A stretch of 64,000 bases of DNA from Pseudophaeobacter flagellatus (GTDB taxonomy: Bacteria > Pseudomonadota > Alphaproteobacteria > Rhodobacterales > Rhodobacteraceae). Location of the stretch: the NCBI RefSeq assembly GCF_021228235.1, contig NZ_JAJQRG010000001.1, positions 620,001 through 684,000 on the forward strand, read 5' to 3'. The notes under the pieces were generated by a model. It did no database searches and was not told the origin of the DNA. It was given only the letters and a program-made list of their open reading frames with translations. This document shows, one piece after another, positions 7,651-15,449 of the stretch (the stretch's first letter is position 1; each line of letters starts with the position of its first letter). A program made the translations under genes and the position numbers.

Positions 7651-8802
7651 ATGCACCTTAACAATGGGTTAAAGGACGTGGTTGATCTATTTTTCTACGG
7701 CACGCTGCGCTATCGGCCGCTGCTGGAACTGGTCTTAGGGCGCGTGGGCGGTGACCTTGACGTTACCGAAGTGACCCTCGCAGATCACGCGGTTTTCGCC
7801 GTGCAGGACCAGATCTTTCCGATGATCGCCACTGCCCCCGGGCAGAGCGCACAGGGGATCTTGGTGCGGGGGCTGACGGCGCAGAATCTGGCGGCGCTTG
7901 ACTATTACGAGGGCGGTTATGACTATGCGCTTCGGTCGATCACGGTCTGCCTACCCGGCGGCGAACAGGTTAGCGCGCAGGTCTATTTCCCGACGCCGGG
8001 GCAGTGGCGGCCGGGTGCCCCCTGGGATCTGGCGACCTGGGTGGCGCAATCGGGGGCCTTGACGCTGCGGGCTGCAGAAGAGGTGATGGCCTATCGCGGG
8101 CGGGTCTCGGCGCGGGATATGCGCAGGTCGTTCCCCGCGATCCGCAGGCGGGCGGCAGCCTGGTTGGCGGCGCAGGCCCGGCCCGAGGATCCGGCGCACG
8201 ACCTGTTGCGAGATGTGCAGGTCAAGGCGCATAAGCGCGCCTATGTGAACTTCTTTGCGATGGAGGAAATGGATCTGCAGTTCCGTCGCTATGACGGTTC
8301 CATGAGCCCGGTCGTGAACCGGGGGGTGGCGCTGGTGGGGCGGGCTTCTGTGGTGCTGCCCTATGATCCGCTGCGTGATCAGGTGCTGCTGGTGGAACAG
8401 TTTCGCGCCGCAACCTACATCGCAGGGGAAAAGCGCCCCTGGATGTGGGAACCTGTCGCCGGGTTGATTGATCCCGGAGAGACGCCCGAGCAGGCCGCCC
8501 GGCGCGAGGCGGACGAAGAGGCCGGCGTCACCATTTCACGGCTGGAGGTGGTGACCCATGCCTATCCCTCTAGTGGCGCATCGGGCGAGTTTATTCATAT
8601 ATTCGTCGGGATTACGGACCTTTCTGACATTCGCGGTGGTGGCGGTGTTGCGGGTGAAAACGAAGATCTGCGCAGCGAAATTCTTGATTTTGACCACTTG
8701 ATGCAGGGGGTCGACAACCATAGCTACCAGGACATGCCGCTGGTGACAGCCGCGCTCTGGCTGTCACGCCACCGTGAAAGGCTGCGAGCTGCGGCGCGCT
8801 AA
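7651..8802 (+). CDS. trgB: TrgB: gamma-glutamylcyclotransferase-like plus NUDIX hydrolase
   Basis: A two-domain cytoplasmic protein of 383 residues. Residues 10-160 resemble the AIG2/GGCT fold (FFYGTLRYRPLLELVLGR, then LDYYEGGYDYALRSI). Residues 190-380 are a NUDIX hydrolase like ADP-ribose pyrophosphatase: MWEPVAGLIDPGETPEQ begins the NUDIX box near residue 271, with READEEAGV as its catalytic core. The fused GGCT domain hints at glutathione or gamma-glutamyl chemistry, which would suit tellurite detoxification beside cysK; this link is inference. The ATG follows the trgA stop directly (TAAATG), so translation is probably coupled. Confidence 0.82.
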   Translation: MHLNNGLKDVVDLFFYGTLRYRPLLELVLGRVGGDLDVTEVTLADHAVFAVQDQIFPMIATAPGQSAQGILVRGLTAQNLAALDYYEGGYDYALRSITVCLPGGEQVSAQVYFPTPGQWRPGAPWDLATWVAQSGALTLRAAEEVMAYRGRVSARDMRRSFPAIRRRAAAWLAAQARPEDPAHDLLRDVQVKAHKRAYVNFFAMEEMDLQFRRYDGSMSPVVNRGVALVGRASVVLPYDPLRDQVLLVEQFRAATYIAGEKRPWMWEPVAGLIDPGETPEQAARREADEEAGVTISRLEVVTHAYPSSGASGEFIHIFVGITDLSDIRGGGGVAGENEDLRSEILDFDHLMQGVDNHSYQDMPLVTAALWLSRHRERLRAAAR

Positions 8803-8871
8803 GGCACCTTCGCATCTTGTGAAGGCCTGCCCCCTTGGTTACATCTTGGGGGAATGATCGAAAGGGATACC

Positions 8872-9906
8872 ATGCGCATTGCACGCGATCTGGCCGACGC
8901 CATTGGCCACACTCCGCTGATCCGTCTGAACCGCGTCAGCGAAGAGACCGGATGTGAAATTCTCGGCAAGGCGGAGTTCATGAACCCCGGACAGTCGGTC
9001 AAGGACCGTGCCGCGCTCTATATCATCAGGGATGCCATTGCCCGTGGCGAGCTGAAGCCAGGCGGCACTATTGTCGAAGGCACTGCCGGAAATACCGGTA
9101 TTGGCCTGGCCCTGGTTGGCGCCTCGATGGGCTTCAAGACCGTGATCGTGATCCCGGAAACCCAATCCGAGGAAAAGAAGGATATGCTGCGTCTGGCAGG
9201 CGCGCAATTGGTACAGGTGCCAGCGGCACCTTATCGCAATCCCAACAATTTTGTGCGCTATTCCGAACGTCTGGCAAAAGAACTGGCCAAGACAGAGCCA
9301 AACGGCGCGATCTGGGCCAATCAGTTCGATAACGTTGCAAACAAGCAATCCCACGTTGAAACCACCGGCCCCGAAATCTGGGAACAGACCGACGGCAAGG
9401 TTGACGGCTTTACCTGTGCGGTTGGGTCCGGTGGCACCCTGGCGGGCGTCGCCGAGGCGCTGCAGCCTAAAGGCGTGAAGATTGCCCTGGCAGATCCGAT
9501 GGGCGCCGGGCTGTATTCCTATTATACCACTGGTGAAATCGCGATGGAGGGGTCTTCGATTGCCGAAGGCATTGGCCAGGTGCGGATCACCAAGAACCTG
9601 GAAGGGTTCAAGCCCGATTTCAATTACCAGATTACCGACACCGAGGCGCTGCCCTTTGTCTTTGATCTGCTTCATGATGAAGGTCTGGTGCTTGGCGGCT
9701 CTTCGGCGATCAATATCGCCGGGGCTGTGCGGATGGCCAAGGACATGGGGCCGGGGCATACCATTGTGACCGTGTTGTGTGATTATGGTACCCGCTATCA
9801 ATCCAAGCTGTTCAATCCAGATTTCCTGCGGGAAAAAGAGCTGCCGGTGCCGGATTGGATGACCCATATACCAGCCTCTATTCCAGGTGTTTTTGAGGAC
9901 GTATGA
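8872..9906 (+). CDS. cysK: Cysteine synthase A (O-acetylserine sulfhydrylase)
   Basis: It makes L-cysteine from O-acetylserine and sulfide with PLP. The Schiff-base lysine is K44 in NPGQSVKDRAA, the substrate loop is EGTAGNTGIGLAL, and the phosphate-binding loop is GSGGTLAGVAEAL. The chain is 344 residues, somewhat longer than the usual 310-320, the excess being in the C-terminal part (LFNPDFLREKELPVPDWM). The ATG at 8872 has AAGGG at good spacing; an ATG six codons upstream is less likely. It follows trgB by 69 bases, and its stop overlaps the start of the channel gene. Confidence 0.92.
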   Translation: MRIARDLADAIGHTPLIRLNRVSEETGCEILGKAEFMNPGQSVKDRAALYIIRDAIARGELKPGGTIVEGTAGNTGIGLALVGASMGFKTVIVIPETQSEEKKDMLRLAGAQLVQVPAAPYRNPNNFVRYSERLAKELAKTEPNGAIWANQFDNVANKQSHVETTGPEIWEQTDGKVDGFTCAVGSGGTLAGVAEALQPKGVKIALADPMGAGLYSYYTTGEIAMEGSSIAEGIGQVRITKNLEGFKPDFNYQITDTEALPFVFDLLHDEGLVLGGSSAINIAGAVRMAKDMGPGHTIVTVLCDYGTRYQSKLFNPDFLREKELPVPDWMTHIPASIPGVFEDV

Positions 9907-12449
9907 CCCGCGTTTCCCGCCCATCTCCCCGCTCTATCTCTGAGGTCGCAGTTTTGCGGCCTCAAACATTTTGGACCGCGAGTGCACAGCGTTTTATTGG
10001 CTGGTTTGTTGCTCTTGCGCTGATTCTGATGCTCTGCGCCGGGCAGGTTTTGGCGCAGGTGCGCTCAGAAGAACGCAGCTATTTTAATCAATGGGAAAAG
10101 GCCGCCGTGAGGGCCGAACAGGCCATTGATGCGGGGCGCGCCTCTAGTGCGGCCTTTGAAAAACTGCGCAAGGAACTGACCCAGTATCGGCAAAAGTTCC
10201 AGGATGTAAAAGGCCATAATGTTGAGCGTATTGAAACGCTCGAGGGGCAGATATCGGCCCTGGGGGCCGCCCCGGCAGAGGGTGAGAGCGAACCTGAAGA
10301 CATTGCCAATCTGCGACAAAATCTGACTGTTCAGCTGAACACGCTGAAGGTGCCCCGCATGATCGCGCAAGAGGCCTATAGCCGGGCGGATGGGTTGATC
10401 GGCGAAATCGACACGATCATTCGTGAGCGGCGTACTCGGTACCTATTGGAGCGCGGGCCATCCCCCCTGAACCCCGAGCTTTGGCCGGGCGCTCTGCTGG
10501 CACTCTCGCATGCCGGGCTTACCTTTTGGCATGAAACCAAGGCACAGATTAGCAACGATACCACGATCGAGCGGATCTCTAACCGGTTGCCGGCCATTCT
10601 GGCGCTGGTCCTGATAGGTGGCTTTCTGATCCTGCGCGGTCGTCCCTGGGCCCGCCGCATGGGGGAGTATCTGCGCCAGCTTGGGGCGCGTGGCACCGGT
10701 GTCTGGACCTTTGTTGTCTCGCTCTTGCAGGTGATCCTGCCGCTTTTGGGGATCGTTGTGCTGGTAGCGGCGGTGGAGATCTCGGGTATTCTGGGGCTGC
10801 GTGGCACCTTGATGCTGGAGAATGTGCCGGGCTGGGCCTTTCTCATTCTGACCTTTCACTGGTTGGGCGAGCAGGTTTTTGTTGCCCGACGGGATAGCTC
10901 TGACGTGTCTGGCACAGTGGGGCGGCCCGGAGAATCGCGTCTGATTGTCGATGCTCTGGCATTTGTTCTCGTGTCGCAGGATGCATTGAACCAGTTCTAT
11001 CTGCTGGAAAATTCCTCGGTTGAAAGCCGTGCCGTTCTGTCCTTTCCGCTGATCCTTGTGGCCGCCTTGGGGCTCTACCGGTTGAACTGGATTGGGCGGG
11101 CTAATGTCGCCACCTCCGAAGCGGAGGTAGATCAGGACGGAGAAAAACGGGTGGCAGTTGGGGCCAACCGTGCACTTTCTGTTCTCAGACGTATTGTACA
11201 TTTCCTTGGGGTCGTGGCCCCGATCCTGGCCGCGGTGGGCTATGTTAATGCCGCCGAAGCCATGATTTACCCAGCGATCTCAACCTTGGCTCTGTTCGCG
11301 GCGCTGGTCTTGCTGCGGCGCTTTTTCGCCGATCTCTATGCCTGGGCGTCAGGGCAGGGGGCTGCCGCGCATGACTCCCTGGCGACTGTGGCCATTGGCT
11401 TTGTTTTGACGTTGCTGGCGGTGCCGGTTGTGGCGCTGATCTGGGGCGGCCGGGTTGCTGATTTGACCGAACTGTGGTCGCGCTTTCTGGCGGGGTTCCA
11501 GCTTGGCGATACCCGGATTTCCCCTGTCGTCTTTCTGAGCTTTGTGGTGGTTTTTGCCATCGGCTATGGTGCCACCCGCCTGTTGCAAAGCAACCTGCGC
11601 ACATCTTTGCTGCCAAAAACCAAGATCGACCCGGGCGGACAGAATGCCATTGTGTCCGGTGTCGGCTATGTCGGGGTTTTCCTGGCCGCGCTGGTGGCCA
11701 TTTCCATGGCGGGGCTGGATCTATCATCCTTGGCCATTGTTGCCGGTGCGCTCTCTGTCGGGATCGGCTTTGGCCTACAGACCATCGTGTCAAATTTTGT
11801 CTCTGGGATTATCCTGCTGGTGGAACGCCCGATTTCCAAAGGCGACTGGATCGAGGTTGGCGGTCTGATGGGATATGTGCGCGATATTTCGGTGCGCTCC
11901 ACCCGGATTGAGACCTTTGACCGCAGCGATGTGATTGTACCAAACTCGGATCTGATCACCGGGACGGTAACCAATTATACCCGTGGCAATACGGTTGGCA
12001 GGGTGATCGTACCGGTGGGCGTTGCCTATGGCACCGATCCGCGCCGGGTTGAAACCATCTTGAAGGAGATTGCGCAGTCGCATCCGATGGTGCTGATGAA
12101 CCCGCCGCCCAATGTGATCTTTCAGGGGTTTGGCGCCGATAGTCTTGATTTTGAAATTCGTGCCATCCTGCGCGATGTGAACTGGGTCTTGACGGTGAAA
12201 TCTGATCTCAACTATGAAATTGCGGCCCGCTTTGCGGCAGAAGAGATCGAAATTCCTTTTGCTCAGCGCGATCTGTGGCTGCGCAACCCAGAGGTTCTGA
12301 CCGGAGGCGCAGGCGCACCAGAGACAACGGGCGGTCAGCCCGCCCCTGTGGCCGGCGGGCAGGCGGTGCAACCGGATCTGGGCGATCTGCAAGGCACCCC
12401 ATCCGAGGAAACTGCAGACAGCAATGGAGAGGCAGATGCAGACCGATAG
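9903..12449 (+). CDS. Large MscS-family mechanosensitive channel
   Basis: An 848-residue inner-membrane protein. A signal-like segment (about residues 30-52, ending VLAQ) is followed by a periplasmic helical region to about residue 190 with coiled-coil character (DUF3772-like). About ten membrane segments follow, then the conserved MscS pore and beta domain: ALSVGIGFGLQTIVSNFVSGIILLVERP near residue 615, then GDWIEVGGLMGYVRDI and VPNSDLITGTVTNYT. The C-terminal 50 residues are Gly/Glu-rich and probably disordered. It releases solutes on hypo-osmotic shock by family analogy. The start ATG overlaps the cysK stop (ATGA), so it is translationally coupled to cysK. Confidence 0.85.
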   Translation: MTRVSRPSPRSISEVAVLRPQTFWTASAQRFIGWFVALALILMLCAGQVLAQVRSEERSYFNQWEKAAVRAEQAIDAGRASSAAFEKLRKELTQYRQKFQDVKGHNVERIETLEGQISALGAAPAEGESEPEDIANLRQNLTVQLNTLKVPRMIAQEAYSRADGLIGEIDTIIRERRTRYLLERGPSPLNPELWPGALLALSHAGLTFWHETKAQISNDTTIERISNRLPAILALVLIGGFLILRGRPWARRMGEYLRQLGARGTGVWTFVVSLLQVILPLLGIVVLVAAVEISGILGLRGTLMLENVPGWAFLILTFHWLGEQVFVARRDSSDVSGTVGRPGESRLIVDALAFVLVSQDALNQFYLLENSSVESRAVLSFPLILVAALGLYRLNWIGRANVATSEAEVDQDGEKRVAVGANRALSVLRRIVHFLGVVAPILAAVGYVNAAEAMIYPAISTLALFAALVLLRRFFADLYAWASGQGAAAHDSLATVAIGFVLTLLAVPVVALIWGGRVADLTELWSRFLAGFQLGDTRISPVVFLSFVVVFAIGYGATRLLQSNLRTSLLPKTKIDPGGQNAIVSGVGYVGVFLAALVAISMAGLDLSSLAIVAGALSVGIGFGLQTIVSNFVSGIILLVERPISKGDWIEVGGLMGYVRDISVRSTRIETFDRSDVIVPNSDLITGTVTNYTRGNTVGRVIVPVGVAYGTDPRRVETILKEIAQSHPMVLMNPPPNVIFQGFGADSLDFEIRAILRDVNWVLTVKSDLNYEIAARFAAEEIEIPFAQRDLWLRNPEVLTGGAGAPETTGGQPAPVAGGQAVQPDLGDLQGTPSEETADSNGEADADR

Positions 12450-13164
12450 TGCCGCACTATATGGTCAGGATGCCTATCTGCAAGAGGCGCAGGCCCGTGT
12501 GATAGCGCATCTGCCGGATGGCGGCTTGGTGCTGGATCGCAACCTGTTTTACCCAACCGGCGGCGGCCAGCCGGGCGATACTGGCCGTCTTGGCTGGGCG
12601 ACTGGCACCTGCCGGGTTAACAACACTGTCAAGGGCACGGCTGGGGGCGCGGTCCTGATCTGCGCCACCGATGACCCGCGTCCACCCATTGGCACCGAGG
12701 TAAGCCAACAGCTGGACTGGCAGCGGCGCTATGGCCATATGCGGGTGCATACAGCACTGCATCTGTTGTCGGTTGCAGTCCCCTTTGAGGTCTCGGGCGG
12801 GGCGATCACCGCCAGCAAGGGACGACTTGATTTCAACATGCCCGAAGTCTCTGCTGACAAGCAGGCGCTGCAGGATCAGTTGCAAGAGCTGATCAACCGG
12901 AATCTGGAAGTCACCGAAAGCTGGATTAGCGAGGCGGAGTTGGAGGCCAAGCCGCAGTTGGTGAAAACCATGTCAGTCTCACCTCCGCGCGGAGCCGGGC
13001 TCATCCGTCTGGTGCGGATCGGCAGCGGTGCCGAGCAGGTGGACCTGCAACCCTGTGGCGGGACCCATGTAAAACGCAGCGCTGAAATAGGCCAAATCCG
13101 CATCGGAAAGATGGAAAAAAAGGGCAAGCAGAACCGCCGCATCTACCTGCATCTTGTTGATTGA
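12436..13164 (+). CDS. Alanyl-tRNA editing protein (AlaX-like)
   Basis: It hydrolyses tRNA-Ala mischarged with serine or glycine. The N-terminal part matches the editing-domain strand (LFYPTGGGQPGDTG). The two zinc-binding motifs are present: HTALH near residue 110 and CGGTH near residue 205. At 242 residues it has the editing domain but no aminoacylation domain. The ATG at 12436 follows GGAGAGG and lies inside the end of the channel gene, overlapping it by 14 bases. It is the last gene of the trgA-to-alaX run. Confidence 0.85.
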   Translation: MQTDSAALYGQDAYLQEAQARVIAHLPDGGLVLDRNLFYPTGGGQPGDTGRLGWATGTCRVNNTVKGTAGGAVLICATDDPRPPIGTEVSQQLDWQRRYGHMRVHTALHLLSVAVPFEVSGGAITASKGRLDFNMPEVSADKQALQDQLQELINRNLEVTESWISEAELEAKPQLVKTMSVSPPRGAGLIRLVRIGSGAEQVDLQPCGGTHVKRSAEIGQIRIGKMEKKGKQNRRIYLHLVD

Positions 13165-13244
13165 AAAAGGTTTTGAAAAAGATGACATTTTTGCAAGAAC
13201 GGGCCTTGCATTTCCGTTTCTGATCGGTCAAAAGTCCGACCAAC

Positions 13245-13334
13245 GGAGAGGTGGCCGAGTGGTCGAAGGCGCACGCCTGGAAAGTGTGTAGGCGGGAGAC
13301 CGTCTCCAGGGTTCGAATCCCTGTCTCTCCGCCA
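13245..13334 (+). tRNA. tRNA-Ser (anticodon GGA)
   Basis: A 90-base class II tRNA with encoded CCA. GGAGAGG pairs with TCTCTCC (one G-U), a long variable arm follows the anticodon arm, and the T-arm holds GGTTCGAATCC. The seven-base anticodon loop CTGGAAA gives GGA, which reads UCC and UCU. It marks the left edge of the decayed mobile region; I saw no repeated copy of its 3' end downstream. Confidence 0.95.
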
Positions 13335-13360
13335 CTTGCCCTCGCGTAAGCGTTCTCCCG

Positions 13361-13382
13361 ATCCGGCTGCGGTCGGATTTTT
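13361..13382 (+). terminator. Terminator of the tRNA-Ser transcript
   Basis: ATCCGGC and GTCGGAT form a 7-bp stem (one G-U) around TGCG, followed by TTTT. It lies 27 bases after the tRNA 3' end. Confidence 0.6.
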
Positions 13383-13690
13383 CCGTTATATTCAAGGGTT
13401 ATGGGGGAGGGGCTGAGCACCGGCCCTAGAAGGCAGAGTGCTCAAAGCGTTCTCTCTGCACCAATATTCTCCGGACCTGATGACTGTGACGGTTTCGGTG
13501 AATAGCTATAAGTATCGGAAATCCAATGGCTACTTCTCGGTATAGCTTCGGTCCGTTTGGAGCGGCCACGCGGATGCCAAACGGAACTGTCGTCGAAACA
13601 CCTATGTCATGCGGCACAAATGCAAGTTTCTCTTGTTCCGTCCTCCTTTGAGTCAAAGCCACCGGGCACCCCTGTGCGGTGCACCCGGAG

Positions 13691-14290
13691 CTATACTTTG
13701 TCACTGGATAGTACGGCCTCAAACTCCTCTCCAACTCGAAGGTTGCTCGGCTTCCATTCAGTTTCTGAGGGGCGGATTTCTGCGGCTTCAGTCCAACGAA
13801 ATCCCTCTTTTTCGACTGGCGCCATCTCGACGAGTGAATGACTAGCCAGTTCGCGTATATGCGTCGGCGAGAAGGCGGCGCCATCGGGACCGAAGAGCAG
13901 ACCTTTCAGCAGCGCAGGAGTGTCGGCGCGTGTGCGGGCGGCACGCTTACGGGGGCTTTCGGTAAGTATGCGATGGACCTTGTCCCAGTTCGCGCGGTCG
14001 ATGATGGCATCATGCTCGCCGGGATAGCTGTCGCCCTTGTGGACGGCCTCGCCGATGTAGGCGCGGTTGTTCAGCAGGCGGTATAGGTATTTCTTGTCGA
14101 TCCGATTGCCACGGCTGGTCTGGATGCCCCGTGACGCCAGTTCCCGCGCCAGTTCCGTGCCCGAGCCGATTTCGATGAACCGGTCGAAGATCCAGCGCAC
14201 ATTGGCGGCATCGGCCTCCTTAATGATCAGTTTGCGGTCTTTCACCTCGTAGCCCAGCGGGGGCACGCCGCCCATCCACATGCCTTTCAG
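13691..14290 (-). pseudogene. Serine site-specific recombinase fragment (large serine recombinase)
   Basis: About 150 residues match the central 'Recombinase' domain of large serine integrases/resolvases: MWMGGVPPLGYEV, then ELASRGIQTSRGN, YLYRLLNNRAYIGEAVHKG and LLKGLLFGPDGAAFSPTH. The catalytic N-terminal resolvase domain is absent. Reading upstream from 14281 gives only LKG before unrelated DNA begins near 14288. After SPTH (about 13840) the sequence no longer looks like the family, lacks the usual zinc-ribbon and coiled-coil part, and runs through 45 unrelated residues to a stop. It is a doubly truncated relic unable to recombine DNA, and shows that a mobile element once inserted here. 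Confidence 0.8.
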
Positions 14291-14292
14291 CC

Positions 14293-14457
14293 GGGGTCGA
14301 GGTCGCGCAGAGCGTCCTGGCCGAGACCCAGTCCGCCGTCCTGCCGCTGGTGCCCTACCTCGATACGCTTCGCTGGGTGTTCATCGCGGTGGCTCTCGGG
14401 GGGATCGCGCTCACGATCTACGCTCGCTTGGATGACTGGAAACGGGGGCAGAGATGA
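14293..14457 (+). pseudogene. C-terminal fragment of a phage endolysin (muramidase with membrane anchor)
   Basis: The frame ending at TGA 14455-14457 reads VEVAQSVLAETQSAVLPLV, then LDTLRWVFIAVALGGIALT and a short basic tail DDWKRGQR. A lone C-terminal membrane helix of this kind is typical of phage lysozymes/muramidases in this group as I recall. The N-terminal enzyme domain is missing; the frame meets the recombinase relic at about 14290. Its stop overlaps the start of the next small gene (ATGA), as in phage lysis cassettes. The family call rests on context and a short stretch. Confidence 0.5.
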
Positions 14458-14711
14458 TCGCCAGCATTCTCGGCGGGATCGCCGCCAGCTCATCGGCGCG
14501 GGCCGCTTTGCGCTATGGAGCTATGGCTGTCGCCATCGTCCTGTTCCTGCTTTCAATCCGCCGTTCCGGCGAGCACGTCGGGCGGATTGCTGAACGTCTC
14601 GAAACCACGGAGAAAGCCAATGATATTCAACGCCGAATGCTGGAGGCGGCGGCTCGTCGTCCTCGCAATCGCGACGAACTGGTTGACCGGCTGCGCGACG
14701 GCGGGTTTTGA
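14454..14711 (+). CDS. Phage lysis protein, inner-membrane spanin-like (Rz-like)
   Basis: An 85-residue protein with one N-terminal membrane helix (about residues 18-35, AALRYGAMAVAIVLFLLS). A charged helical domain follows (HVGRIAERLETTEKANDIQRR), ending in DELVDRLRDGGF. Size, topology and position after an endolysin tail and overlapping a small lipoprotein gene fit an i-spanin, which with an o-spanin disrupts the outer membrane at the end of phage lysis. It starts inside the endolysin stop. The reading frame is intact, but the rest of the phage is gone. Confidence 0.6.
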   Translation: MIASILGGIAASSSARAALRYGAMAVAIVLFLLSIRRSGEHVGRIAERLETTEKANDIQRRMLEAAARRPRNRDELVDRLRDGGF

Positions 14712-14871
14712 AGCGAACGGCTTGGCGGCATGTCCGCCGGTCGTGGAATACAGCAGGGAGTTACAGGCGCGGGCGGCCGAAGAATTGGCGATGCTGCCGG
14801 ACGGATCGGCCGTCCTCGAGATGATGGGTGACTACGCCGTTTTTCGAGATCAGGCGCGCGGCTGCAGATAG
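14620..14871 (+). CDS. Small lipoprotein, outer-membrane spanin-like (Rz1-like)
   Basis: An 83-residue product in a different frame from, and largely overlapping, the preceding gene. ATG 14620 has GGAG eight bases upstream. Basic residues (CWRRR) and a hydrophobic stretch lead to the lipobox LTGC at about residues 17-20, so the mature product would be a lipoprotein of about 64 residues. A lipoprotein gene that starts inside an i-spanin gene is the classic Rz/Rz1 arrangement. The C-terminal part (EYSRELQARAAEELAMLP) is predicted helical. Function is inferred from architecture, not from similarity. Confidence 0.55.
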   Translation: MIFNAECWRRRLVVLAIATNWLTGCATAGFEANGLAACPPVVEYSRELQARAAEELAMLPDGSAVLEMMGDYAVFRDQARGCR

Positions 14872-14914
14872 AGTCAGCGCATCTTGGTCTTCAGCGCAGT
14901 CTGCAGAGTATAGA

Positions 14915-15388
14915 TCACTCAGAATGCTTGATATCCTTTTCGCCAATTTCAAGCTGCCCGTTGTCCGAGAGCAGCCAGGTTCTGAGAAGCCCAACCGTTG
15001 CCGCCAATTGGTCGGTCTTGCGCAGTGAACACTCCCACACCGTTGCGACCCTCCATCCTGCCTCTATCAACTGGTCCCGTATGGCGGCGTCTCGGATTAC
15101 ATTCGCGTCGAACTTCGCCTGCCAGAACTCGGATCGCGTCGATGGAGTGGTTGTGTAACGACAGCCCTCATGGCGGTGCCAGAAACAGCCATGCACGAAG
15201 ACGATTGCGTGATGCTTCGGAAACACGAGGTCAGGTCGCCCGGGGACATTTTTCGAATGCAGCCGGTAACGGAAGCCGCGCGCATGAAGTGCCCGCCGAA
15301 GCACCAGTTCGGGCTTCGTGTCCTTCCCCTTGATCCCGGCCATCATCCGGGAGCGGGTCTGTTTGTCTACGATATCGGTCACATGCAC
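14915..15388 (-). CDS. vsr: Very short patch repair endonuclease Vsr
   Basis: Vsr nicks next to T:G mismatches produced by deamination of 5-methylcytosine. The 157-residue sequence keeps the family landmarks: IVDKQTRSRMMAGIKGKDTKPE at the start, RPDLVFPKHHAIVFVHGCFWH with the catalytic Asp, zinc ligands around GCFWHRHEGC, and NVIRDAAIRDQLIEAGW. It appears complete. It is divergent from a cytosine methyltransferase gene 61 bases away, the usual Vsr partner, but that gene is broken. The insert is probably horizontally acquired. Confidence 0.92.
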   Translation of the reverse strand: MHVTDIVDKQTRSRMMAGIKGKDTKPELVLRRALHARGFRYRLHSKNVPGRPDLVFPKHHAIVFVHGCFWHRHEGCRYTTTPSTRSEFWQAKFDANVIRDAAIRDQLIEAGWRVATVWECSLRKTDQLAATVGLLRTWLLSDNGQLEIGEKDIKHSE

Positions 15389-15449
15389 CCTGGTCTTCGA
15401 TCTGGAACCTAGTATACACCGACTGAATGAATTTCGTCAGGAGCCTGAT

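Noticed and set aside
8839-9924. Minus-strand open frame of 361 codons opposite cysK
   Set aside because: Shadow of cysK; no domain or ribosome site of its own.
13001-13420. Minus-strand open frame of 139 codons containing ETGIRTLETVSRLHTF
   Set aside because: It is the antisense translation of tRNA-Ser, a well-known false protein, and also covers the end of the editing-protein gene.
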